Positions 45,521 through 53,192 of a stretch of DNA of 64,000 nt are shown piece after piece. Within the stretch, counting starts at the first letter, position 1, and each line of letters opens with the position of its first letter. Under the pieces are notes generated by a model that saw only the letters and a program-made list of their open reading frames with translations, did not search any database and was not told the origin of the DNA. Source of the stretch: Thermodesulfobacteriota bacterium (lineage in GTDB: Bacteria > Desulfobacterota > Desulfobacteria > Desulfobacterales > Desulfosudaceae); NCBI GenBank assembly GCA_040753795.1, contig JBFMDX010000007.1:1-64000 (forward strand), read 5' to 3'. A program made the position numbers and the translations under genes.

Positions 45521-45576
45521 TAATAGAAAAAGTAAGGGCGCCAGCTTGAAAGTGACACACCTTCAAAAGGAGTATT

Positions 45577-47031
45577 ATGCATATTACAGAATTTATTCTA
45601 TCCCTTCTTAGCGGCGGCCTTGGAAACCTTGCCGCCTATCTTGCCGCCCATGTCTTGCTGTGCCTGGTTCCCGCCTTCTATATCGCGGGCGCAATGAGTG
45701 CCCTTATTCCCAAAGAGTCGGTCACCCGCTTTCTGGGCCGCAACGCGCCGAAACGGGTCGCCTATCCGGCTGCCTCCCTGGCCGGATCGTTGCTGGCGGT
45801 CTGCTCCTGCACCATTGTCCCCCTTTTTGCCGGAATTTATAAAAAAGGCGCGGGAATCGGCCCGGCCATCACGTTCCTCTTTTTCGCGCCAGCCGCCAAC
45901 ATTCTGGCGCTGGTATACACCGGCAGCATCATTGGTCTCGACCTGGCCTTTGCCCGCCTGTTCCTTTCCCTGACTTTCGGGATCGGAATCGGCATGATCA
46001 TGGCACTGATTTTCTCGCGTGAAGACCTGGCCCACGACAGGGAATCCGATGCTATATTCGCCGGCCAGGGGAAAATGCAGCGTTCCTCACTGGTTTTCCT
46101 GTTGCTTTTAGTGGCCATGCTGCTGGCCGGTACATTCAAAATCAGCCTTTTAACTGATTCTTACGCACAGATCACGCTTCCCATTACGGGCATGGATCGC
46201 TTCCAGGACTTCCTCTACCGCTTAATCCCTTACGATACCGGCAAAGGGCAGGAAGGCGTAACCGCCCAGGGCGCGATTCTGATCGGGCTGCTGGTCCTCA
46301 TCGGTTTGGCGTCCTGGAAGGGACTCAATAAGCTTTACGAGGGCCTCACCGCCTGGACGTGGATCGCCATGGGCCTGGTCGGCCTGACCCTTCTGACCGC
46401 GGCGCTTGGCATGTCTCCCCACGAAGGCGGGCTGGACGTAAAATTTACCGGGCGTTTCTTCGGCGTCCTGCTGGCACAAGCCGCTCTCGTCTGGCTGATG
46501 TTCAAGCGCCTGAGCGAAGATGAGCTTTATGGGTGGCTGACTGAATCCTGGTTCTTCGTCAAACAGATTTTTCCGCTGCTGGTGGGCGGTGTGTTCGCCG
46601 TGGGCGTTATCCGCATGCTGATAGAGCCCGAATGGATCAAGGCCCTGGCCGGTCACAACACGATTCCGGGCAATCTGGCCGGAGTCGTCTTCGGCGTGTT
46701 CATGTACTTTCCGACCCTGGTTGAAGTTCCCATTGCCAACATGTTTCTCAGCCTGGGCATGCACCGGGGCCCGTTACTGGCCTACCTGATGGCCGACCCC
46801 GAACTCAGCCTGCAAAGCATCCTGATGATCTCGGCCATCATCGGAAGAATCAAAACCTGGACATATGTCGGCTGGGTGGCGCTCTTCAGCACCCTGGCCG
46901 GATTGCTTTACGGGTCCTGGGTGGATGGCACGCCGCTTGGCTTGCTTGTTCTGTATCTTGCCGTAATGATCGCCGGGTTGGGCGTGGCCCTGTGGCTGGT
47001 GGGACGCCGCAATGAAAAAAGGAACAGATGA
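45577..47031 (+). CDS. arsP: ArsP-like permease (DUF318 family)
   Basis: A 484-residue membrane protein with about ten helices. ATG 45577 follows AAAAGGAG. The DUF318/ArsP signature is clear: VCSCTIVPLFAGIYKKG, then FLFFAPAANILALVY, and in the second half FMYFPTLVEVPIAN. ArsP proteins export trivalent organoarsenicals, with conserved Cys near the first motif; some relatives are of unknown substrate. Its stop overlaps the start of the next gene. A truncated copy of its 3' end lies at 39668-39796. Confidence 0.82.
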   Translation: MHITEFILSLLSGGLGNLAAYLAAHVLLCLVPAFYIAGAMSALIPKESVTRFLGRNAPKRVAYPAASLAGSLLAVCSCTIVPLFAGIYKKGAGIGPAITFLFFAPAANILALVYTGSIIGLDLAFARLFLSLTFGIGIGMIMALIFSREDLAHDRESDAIFAGQGKMQRSSLVFLLLLVAMLLAGTFKISLLTDSYAQITLPITGMDRFQDFLYRLIPYDTGKGQEGVTAQGAILIGLLVLIGLASWKGLNKLYEGLTAWTWIAMGLVGLTLLTAALGMSPHEGGLDVKFTGRFFGVLLAQAALVWLMFKRLSEDELYGWLTESWFFVKQIFPLLVGGVFAVGVIRMLIEPEWIKALAGHNTIPGNLAGVVFGVFMYFPTLVEVPIANMFLSLGMHRGPLLAYLMADPELSLQSILMISAIIGRIKTWTYVGWVALFSTLAGLLYGSWVDGTPLGLLVLYLAVMIAGLGVALWLVGRRNEKRNR

Positions 47032-47534
47032 TGAATGAGGTTGTTCAAGTCCGCATCGGCCCGATGGGAACCGTCGGCATCGTCGGCCTGAAAGAGACGC
47101 TGGCGGAAGTGGCGCAACAAATGAAAGGCGCCGAGGACGGCGCCATTGGAGAAGAGCTTCTGACCCGCCTTTCCAGGCGGAATTACATCAGCGATAATGT
47201 CAGGGATCTTTACCGGCAGGCGTTTCTGAGGGAATACAAAAAATTTGTCGGCGAACCGCTGGCCCATGAAACCGGCGGCGGGATGGAAATCAAGGTGCTG
47301 GGTCGCGGCTGCCCCCAGTGCGAACGGCTGGAGCAGGAAGTGCTGGAGGTCATGGCCGAAACCGGGATAGTGGCCGATCTGGAGCATGTCCGCGATGCGG
47401 CCGGAATCAGACGTTACAGCCTGATGGGGACACCGGCTCTGATCATCAACAACGAAGTTAAAGCCGTGGGTTTTGTTCCGCCCAGGGCCAAACTCAAGCT
47501 TTGGATCGAACAGGCCGCCAAACAAACCAAATAG
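47031..47534 (+). CDS. Thioredoxin-like protein with N-terminal extension
   Basis: A 167-residue protein (ATG 47028 is an equally possible start). Residues 1-85 form an unnamed helical domain (GPMGTVGIVGLKETLAEVA); residues 90-165 are a TM0996/MTH895-type small thioredoxin with CPQC (GRGCPQCERLEQEV) and cis-Pro GTPALIIN. Its start overlaps the permease stop, so they are translationally coupled. It may reduce or hand over the permease substrate. The C-terminal domain closely resembles the next, free-standing protein. Confidence 0.82.
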   Translation: MNEVVQVRIGPMGTVGIVGLKETLAEVAQQMKGAEDGAIGEELLTRLSRRNYISDNVRDLYRQAFLREYKKFVGEPLAHETGGGMEIKVLGRGCPQCERLEQEVLEVMAETGIVADLEHVRDAAGIRRYSLMGTPALIINNEVKAVGFVPPRAKLKLWIEQAAKQTK

Positions 47535-47552
47535 CAAGCTGGAGGAAAAGAC

Positions 47553-47786
47553 ATGGACATCAAGGTGCTGGGGCCCGGCTGCCCCAAATGTCAGCAGACC
47601 GAAAAAATCGTCAAAGAGGCGGTGGCTGAAGCAGGCGTGACCGCCAACGTAGAAAAAGTCACTGATCTGATGAAAATCGCCGGCTATGGCGTCTTCGGCA
47701 CGCCGGCGGTGGTGGTGGACGGCGAGGTAAAGTCGGTGGGAAAAATTCCTAAAAAAGAGGATGTCAAATCCTGGTTTAAAAAATAA
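47553..47786 (+). CDS. Small thioredoxin/glutaredoxin-like protein (TM0996/MTH895 family)
   Basis: A 77-residue redox protein: MDIKVLGPGCPKCQQTEKIV with active-site CPKC, and cis-Pro motif FGTPAVVVDG. GGAGG precedes the ATG. Such proteins often accompany ArsP-type permeases. It could supply electrons for ArsC, or serve as the ArsE-like partner of ArsF encoded downstream; the latter is inference. Confidence 0.88.
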   Translation: MDIKVLGPGCPKCQQTEKIVKEAVAEAGVTANVEKVTDLMKIAGYGVFGTPAVVVDGEVKSVGKIPKKEDVKSWFKK

Positions 47787-47804
47787 AAAGCAAGTGAGGT
47801 TACA

Positions 47805-48236
47805 ATGGCGGATTCATGTTGTGCCGCAGGCAATGAGGTGATGATTCTGGCCTGTTCGGGCGGTTCCAATGTCGGTCAGCTTTCCAATCAGGCAGCCATC
47901 GAACTCACCCAGGAGGGCTTTGGTAAAATGTTCTGCCTGGCCGGCATCGGCGGTCTGATTTCAGGTTTTGTGCAGTCGGCCAGGGACGTCCCGACGCTGG
48001 TGGTCGTTGACGGCTGTCAGGTGGGCTGCGCCAGGGCGATTCTAAAAAACGCCGGAATTCCCTTAAAAAACTACCTGGTCATTACCGATGAGGGGATTGA
48101 AAAAAACAAGAACTTCCATCTGGAGCGGATGGACATCGACCGGGTCAAGGCAGCGGTAAGGCGCTCGGTAGGAGAAAGACAACCAGACGGCGCAAAGAAG
48201 TTCGCCTGTGAATGCGGAGGCGCCCCATGCTGCTGA
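47805..48236 (+). CDS. DGC-domain putative zinc-binding protein
   Basis: A 143-residue cysteine-rich protein of the DGC family (PF08859), named for its Asp-Gly-Cys motif, here VVDGCQVGCA. Other cysteines are in MADSCCAAGN, ILACSGGSN, and a CECGGAPCC tail that could bind a metalloid. AGTGAGG precedes the start. Function is unknown, though the family is common in ars and anaerobe gene clusters. Its 3' end overlaps the next gene by 10 bases. Confidence 0.8.
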   Translation: MADSCCAAGNEVMILACSGGSNVGQLSNQAAIELTQEGFGKMFCLAGIGGLISGFVQSARDVPTLVVVDGCQVGCARAILKNAGIPLKNYLVITDEGIEKNKNFHLERMDIDRVKAAVRRSVGERQPDGAKKFACECGGAPCC

Positions 48237-48748
48237 GCAGCTATCAACTGGAAATTTTTAATTCCGAGTGCAACCCCGGCGCCATGGCCGTGCACTGCTT
48301 CGCCCACCTGGACCAGGACGTCAGCGAAGCCTTGCCCTATGTAAACGCGATCCTGGGAGGAGATGTCTTCCTTCAGGACCCGCCCTCGGTAACCTTCAAA
48401 GTCCAGGGGAAATTAATCACCGTTCATGGCCGCAAGATCGCCATCAATGCCCTGAAGGACGAAGAGGAAGCGCGCAAGCTGGTGGAGTGGCTCAAATCGG
48501 AGATCAACCATGCCTGGGAAAAGCGGGCCGAGATAACCCCGTGTTATGCGGGAAAAAAGAAGCCGCTGCTGATGGAGATATTAAAGCTGTTGCCCAAAAG
48601 CAACTGTAAGAAGTGCGGCCAGCCCACCTGCATGGTGTTTGCCGTTCAGGTGATGGATGGCGGCCGGGGAGCGGAAGATTGCCCGGAACTGAACCCGGAG
48701 AGCCGGGAAAAACTGAACGCCTACCTGTCGGGATTTGATTTTGAATAG
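48227..48748 (+). CDS. Fe-S cluster-domain protein of unknown function
   Basis: A 173-residue protein. ATG 48227 is preferred, with GGAGG 6 bases upstream; an earlier ATG at 48212 lacks a site. A C-terminal PF04060-type [4Fe-4S] motif (NCKKCGQPTCMVFAVQV, then DCPEL) is like that of the acetyl-CoA decarbonylase gamma subunit and RnfB. The N-terminal 110 residues form an unnamed domain with Cys in NSECNPG and VHCFAH. It sits inside the ars operon and may be a reductant for it. Confidence 0.78.
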   Translation: MLLSSYQLEIFNSECNPGAMAVHCFAHLDQDVSEALPYVNAILGGDVFLQDPPSVTFKVQGKLITVHGRKIAINALKDEEEARKLVEWLKSEINHAWEKRAEITPCYAGKKKPLLMEILKLLPKSNCKKCGQPTCMVFAVQVMDGGRGAEDCPELNPESREKLNAYLSGFDFE

Positions 48749-48766
48749 CCTTGCAAAGGAGACCGG

Positions 48767-49198
48767 ATGAGCAAAAAAACAAAAATCCTCTTTCTGTGCA
48801 CCGGTAATTCCTGCCGCAGCCAGATGGCGGAAGGCTGGGCAAAAGCTTTGCAATCGGACACCATCGACGCCTGGTCGGCGGGCACTGAAAAGCGCGGGCT
48901 CAACCCCCTGGCGGTTCGGGCCATGGCCGAGGCCGGAGTGGATATCAGCGGTCAGACATCCAAAACCATTGCCGAACTGCCGGAGAAAGCGTTTGATTAT
49001 GTCATCACCCTGTGCGGCCATGCCAACGAAACCTGCCCCCTGTTTCCCGGTCGGGTCAAACGGGTTCACGCCGGATTTGACGACCCGCCGGAACTGGCCA
49101 GAGGCGCCCGCGACGACGAAGAGGGCATGATTCACTATCGACGGGTGAGGGATGAAATCCGGGACTTTGTGAAGCAAATTCCCGTCAACCTGACATAA
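48767..49198 (+). CDS. arsC: Arsenate reductase, thioredoxin-linked (LMW-PTP type)
   Basis: A 143-residue enzyme reducing arsenate to arsenite in the cytoplasm. The phosphatase-type loop is LCTGNSCRSQMAEG, and the two relay cysteines are in LCGHANETCPLF, as in S. aureus pI258 and B. subtilis ArsC. AAAGGAGA precedes the ATG. Electrons come from thioredoxin, probably the small thioredoxin-like proteins encoded just upstream. The arsenite formed is exported by the next gene's product. Confidence 0.94.
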   Translation: MSKKTKILFLCTGNSCRSQMAEGWAKALQSDTIDAWSAGTEKRGLNPLAVRAMAEAGVDISGQTSKTIAELPEKAFDYVITLCGHANETCPLFPGRVKRVHAGFDDPPELARGARDDEEGMIHYRRVRDEIRDFVKQIPVNLT

Positions 49199-49217
49199 CC
49201 GATGAGGAGAAAAAAGA

Positions 49218-50396
49218 ATGAGTGCCGAAAACAATGATCGAAAAATGACCAGCGTCTTTGAGCGCTATCTGACCGTGTGGGTTATTCTCTGCATCATTGC
49301 CGGCATCTTGCTGGGGAAGGTGGCGCCGGGAGCGGCCCGGTCTCTGGACGGGCTGGCCATTTACGTCAAGGGCGCGCCGGTGGTGTCGATTCCCATTGCC
49401 GTCTGCCTGTTTTTCATGATGTACCCGATCATGGTCAAAATCGATTTTGCTTCCGTGGTAAAGGCCGGCCGAAGCGGCAAGCCGGTCTTTCTGACCCTGT
49501 TCATCAACTGGTGCGTCAAGCCGTTTACCATGTATGCCATCGCCCTCTTTTTTCTGGGCACCCTTTTCTACAGCTTTATCGGCCCGGAGGCCGTAGACCT
49601 GGTGAAGATGCCCTTCGGCCTGGACCTGCCGGTGGGCGCGGCCCACGGAGCGGGAACCGTGGTGCTGGTCGACGGCGTCAAGATGATGCAGGTTCCCCTC
49701 TGGCGCAGTTATCTGGCCGGCTGCATTCTGCTGGGCATCGCACCCTGCACGGCCATGGTGCTGGTCTGGGGTTATCTCTCAAGGGGCAACGACGGCCTGA
49801 CCCTGGTGATGGTGGCCATCAACTCCCTGACCATGCTGGTACTCTATGGGGTGCTGGGCGGTTTTCTGCTGGGCGTGGGCAAGCTGCCGGTGCCCTGGCA
49901 GGCCCTGCTGCTCTCGATTCTGATTTACGTTGCGCTTCCCCTGGTCGCCGGTTATTTTTCCCGTCGCTGGATCATTTCAGCCAAGGGCATGGTCTGGTTG
50001 ACCGAAAAATTTCTGCATGTGCTGACGCCGATCACCATTATCGCCCTGCTGGCCACCCTGGTGCTGCTTTTTTCATTCAAGGGTGACGTGATCATCAACA
50101 ATCCGCTCACCATCGTCTGGATCGCCGTTCCGCTGTTCATTCAGACGATGTTGATTTTCTGGCTGGGTTACGGGCTGGCGAAACTCCTTAATTTGCCCTA
50201 CGCGGATGCGGCCCCGGCAGCCATGATCGGCGCTTCCAACCATTTCGAGGTGGCCATTGCCACGGCCACCATGCTGTTCGGTCTTTCCTCGGGCGCGGCC
50301 CTGGCCACGGTTGTCGGCGTCCTGATCGAAGTTCCGGTCATGCTGATGCTGGTAAAAATCTGTTTGAAGACAAGTCATTGGTTTGCAAAAAAATAA
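49218..50396 (+). CDS. acr3: Arsenite efflux permease, Acr3 family
   Basis: A 392-residue inner-membrane carrier with ten helices. The Acr3 hallmark [17 protein letters not shown] with the essential Cys is present, with [12 protein letters not shown] before and [13 protein letters not shown] near the C-terminal end. GGAG precedes the ATG. A loop of about 25 residues after helix 4 ([15 protein letters not shown]) looks longer than in many homologues. It exports As(III), using the proton gradient. Confidence 0.94.
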   Translation: MSAENNDRKMTSVFERYLTVWVILCIIAGILLGKVAPGAARSLDGLAIYVKGAPVVSIPIAVCLFFMMYPIMVKIDFASVVKAGRSGKPVFLTLFINWCVKPFTMYAIALFFLGTLFYSFIGPEAVDLVKMPFGLDLPVGAAHGAGTVVLVDGVKMMQVPLWRSYLAGCILLGIAPCTAMVLVWGYLSRGNDGLTLVMVAINSLTMLVLYGVLGGFLLGVGKLPVPWQALLLSILIYVALPLVAGYFSRRWIISAKGMVWLTEKFLHVLTPITIIALLATLVLLFSFKGDVIINNPLTIVWIAVPLFIQTMLIFWLGYGLAKLLNLPYADAAPAAMIGASNHFEVAIATATMLFGLSSGAALATVVGVLIEVPVMLMLVKICLKTSHWFAKK

Positions 50397-50420
50397 CTTT
50401 TATTGAAGGAGATTGATCTG

Positions 50421-50897
50421 ATGAAGTGGATTTTTAAAACCGTGTTTTTATGTCTGGCGCTGACCGTTTTCATAACCGCGGGACTGATGACGACGGCCAT
50501 GGCCGAACCGCCTGCCGGGGGACAAGCCACGGCCCAGGCCGCGGAAAGCCCGAAACCGTCCCGCTACCTGGTCGCGACCTATTTTCACAACACCTTCCGC
50601 TGCCCCACCTGCAAGACGATCGAGGCCTTTTCCGCGGAAACCATCAATAGCCATTTCGCGGAGCAGTTGAAAAACGGCTCTCTGGTCTGGCGGGCGGTCA
50701 ATGTGGACGAACCGGGCAACGCCCATTATGTGCAGGACTATCAGCTTTACACCAAGCACCTGATTCTTTCCGAAGTCAGGGACGGCAAGGAAACCCGCTG
50801 GAAAGACCTGAAAGAGATCTGGACCACCGTGAGGAACAGGGAAAAATTCGATCAGTATGTCGTATCGGAAATTACCGACTGGTTAAAGGAGCCATGA
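50421..50897 (+). CDS. arsF: ArsF-like exported thioredoxin-fold protein
   Basis: A 158-residue protein with an N-terminal signal/anchor (FKTVFLCLALTVFITAGLMTTAMA). A CPTC motif (YFHNTFRCPTCKTIEAF) and a thioredoxin-like fold follow. It belongs to the family annotated as ArsF, part of ArsEFG of Shewanella, which reduces nitroaromatic arsenicals for export. AAGGAG precedes the ATG. Its stop overlaps arsG. CxxC and adjacency to a CcdA-like carrier suggest transfer of electrons across the membrane. Confidence 0.82.
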   Translation: MKWIFKTVFLCLALTVFITAGLMTTAMAEPPAGGQATAQAAESPKPSRYLVATYFHNTFRCPTCKTIEAFSAETINSHFAEQLKNGSLVWRAVNVDEPGNAHYVQDYQLYTKHLILSEVRDGKETRWKDLKEIWTTVRNREKFDQYVVSEITDWLKEP

Positions 50898-51592
50898 TGG
50901 ATTTCGGTGCGGCGCAAATCGCTTCCGTTATCTGGCTGGGCATCCTGACCTCCATCAGCCCCTGCCCCCTGGCCACCAATATCGCGGCCACCACCTATAT
51001 CGGCAAGCAGATCGATTCCCGGTACGCGACTATCCTGGCCGCTCTGGCCTATACCCTGGGGCGGACCCTGTCGTACATGGTCATCAGCATCCTCATTGTG
51101 GGCGGGCTGATTTCCATACCCGGGTCGTCCAACTTTCTCCAGGCCCACATGAATCAGATCCTCGGGCCGGTGCTGCTGATCGCCGGTCTGTTTATTCTGG
51201 ATATCGTTCCCCTGCGGCTGCCGAACGTTTCCTTCAGCATGAACATGCTGCAGCGGTTGGGAGACAGCGGCTTTATCGGGGCCGTGCTGCTGGGAGTTCT
51301 CTTTGCTCTTTCCTTCTGTCCCGTATCCGCGGCGCTTTTTTTCGGCAGCGTCATCCCGTTGTCCCTGAAATTTCAGTCCCGGTTTTTCCTGCCCCTGCTT
51401 TATGGCGTCGGGACCGCGGCCCCGGTCATTCTCTTTGCCATGATCATTGCCTACAGCAGCCGGCTGGCCGGGATTTTTTTCAACCGCCTGACCGTTGCCG
51501 AACGGTGGTTGAGACGCATTACGGGAGTGCTTTTTGTGGCGGTCGGATTCTATTTCTGCTTCAAATACCTGTTTCATATCATTAATTTTTAA
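50897..51592 (+). CDS. arsG: ArsG-like membrane protein, CcdA/DsbD-type
   Basis: A 231-residue protein with six helices. ATG 50897 has AAAGGA 6 bases upstream; ATG 50894 is also in frame. CcdA-like motifs with cysteines occur at LTSISPCPLATNIAA and ALSFCPVSAALFFGS. The ArsG family exports trivalent aminoaromatic arsenicals, but by its build it may instead carry electrons to ArsF. It overlaps arsF, so they are surely co-translated. Confidence 0.82.
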   Translation: MDFGAAQIASVIWLGILTSISPCPLATNIAATTYIGKQIDSRYATILAALAYTLGRTLSYMVISILIVGGLISIPGSSNFLQAHMNQILGPVLLIAGLFILDIVPLRLPNVSFSMNMLQRLGDSGFIGAVLLGVLFALSFCPVSAALFFGSVIPLSLKFQSRFFLPLLYGVGTAAPVILFAMIIAYSSRLAGIFFNRLTVAERWLRRITGVLFVAVGFYFCFKYLFHIINF

Positions 51593-51729
51593 GTACTCCG
51601 GTATTGTTTATGGACCGCTAAACACAACCCTGAAAAATTATTTTTATGTAAAAATAAGAAGCGTTTCTGTATGATGTTACCTTGATACAAACCGGCCGCT
51701 GATAATATTTATGCACAGGAGATGTGACA

Positions 51730-52635
51730 ATGAAACGACTTTTCCTTTTTATGATTCTTGGCGTGTTTTTCGGAATGCACACTGTCCCGGTATGGGCTGC
51801 CGGGTGAGGGTGCAGCGCTCCGTCACAGAGCATCTCCCAGGTCGGGGGAGCCAAAATTCAGGACCGCGTAAAAAGCCAGGATGGAGAAGCCGGTAGCTTT
51901 GGCGCGTCCGTGATGGCCGGAGGCAAATTCGATTCACACATTGTTCAGAGCCTGAGCGCCCAGGACACCGGCAAGGACGAGGGCGATTACGCGGGATTCG
52001 CGGGATTTTCCGCCTACTGGCAGCGTAAATTCGGTGATCGCCTGGGGCTGCGGGCCGACTATAATGTCTACGCTGATTTGCATGAAGCGTTTAAGGAAAA
52101 TGATGTAATTGAGCAGCTGGTGTCCGTCGAGCCGCAGTTGTTTCAGGGCGATTTCATATTCAGCCTGCCCCTGCAGTATGTTTACGGCATGGAAGATGAT
52201 GATTCCAAATATCACCGCTACTCCGCTGCCCCCACGGCGACCTTTAAACTGCCGGATTCCCGTCAGGCGGTTGAAGTATACGGAAAAATTTCACAGATCC
52301 TGGACGTGGACCCCTACCCTTCCTTTGACGAGGACGGCCATTCCATAGGCGGCGGCATGGCCTATCTGATCAGCATAAAAGACAGGACCTATTTCCGGAT
52401 ACTGGGGGATTATCAGCGCATCTATTATGACTCCAGGGCATGGGATTATATCAACGAGACCTCCTCCGACAAACGCCACGATATTGCCGCCAGCCTGGGC
52501 ACCGAGTACAACTTTCAGGTCACCCGCCACCTTGACCTGATGGCCAGTTACACGTTTATTCACACGCACACCAATGTGAACATCTATGATTACGACAAAC
52601 ATGTTGTTCAGGCGGGGGCTTCAATAAAGTTTTAA
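51730..52635 (+). CDS. Outer-membrane beta-barrel protein with in-frame UGA (candidate selenoprotein)
   Basis: Read through TGA 51805-51807, this gives 301 residues. AGGAG precedes ATG 51730, and residues 1-24 are a signal peptide (RLFLFMILGVFFGMHTVPVWA). The UGA is codon 26, in AAG-U-GCSAPSQ, a Sec-Gly-Cys like that in the DUF1573 protein. The frame is open upstream and downstream of the UGA. The rest is a beta-barrel of alternating amphipathic strands (GFSAYWQRKFGDRLGLRADY, YHRYSAAPTATFKLPDSR) ending in Phe, as outer-membrane proteins do. Function is unknown. It follows arsG by 137 bases. Confidence 0.7.
51805..51831 (+). promoter_or_regulatory. UGA codon with SECIS-like hairpin
   Basis: GCTC (51817-51820) and GAGC (51828-51831) enclose loop CGTCACA, with a GU 15-16 bases after the UGA. 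Bases GGG near the UGA could pair with CCC past the stem, with bulges. It is weaker than the DUF1573 hairpin. Confidence 0.45.
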
Positions 52636-52684
52636 TCACGCACTGGAAAACCACGGGGCAGAAGTCCATTGGGAAAACGGGTTC

Positions 52685-53188
52685 ATGGATAAAAAAAGAA
52701 CCTGGTTTGCTTTAAAACAGGCGTTCTGGCAGATTATTCTGCTGACGACGGCGGCGTGCGTTCTCGCCCTGGGGGTCAACGCCCTGCGTCCCGACGGCAT
52801 CCCTCTTGCTGGAAGCTGGTCGGCTGAAGCCCGCCTGGCCGATGCCGGGGAAGAGGGTCTAGCCATTGACCTGGCCGGGGCGCGGCAGTTGTTTAAAGCG
52901 GGCAGGGTTCTCTTTGTAGACGCACGATCCATCGACCAGTATATCGAGGGGCATATTCAGGGGGCCCTGCCTTTACCCTGGCTGGAAGTGGACCGTTATC
53001 TTTCCCGGGTGAACAGGCAACTGGAGACGGCCGAAGCCATCATCACGTATTGCGACGGAACCGGCTGCGACTTAAGTCATGAGCTGGCCGGTTTTCTTCG
53101 ATCCATGGGGTTGAAAAACGTGCGCGTGCTGATCAACGGCTGGACCCTGTGGCAGCAGGCCGGTCTGCCCACCAAAACAGGGGCGTGA
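52685..53188 (+). CDS. Membrane-anchored rhodanese-like protein
   Basis: A 167-residue protein with one N-terminal membrane helix (AFWQIILLTTAACVLALGVNAL) and a rhodanese domain (about 60-165). The active-site cysteine loop is YCDGTGCDLSH, and DARSIDQYIEGHIQGALPLP is the typical CH2A/CH2B region. The domain probably faces the periplasm and handles sulfane sulfur or a thiophilic oxyanion. It lies 4 bases before the next gene. Confidence 0.83.
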   Translation: MDKKRTWFALKQAFWQIILLTTAACVLALGVNALRPDGIPLAGSWSAEARLADAGEEGLAIDLAGARQLFKAGRVLFVDARSIDQYIEGHIQGALPLPWLEVDRYLSRVNRQLETAEAIITYCDGTGCDLSHELAGFLRSMGLKNVRVLINGWTLWQQAGLPTKTGA

Positions 53189-53192
53189 CCCC

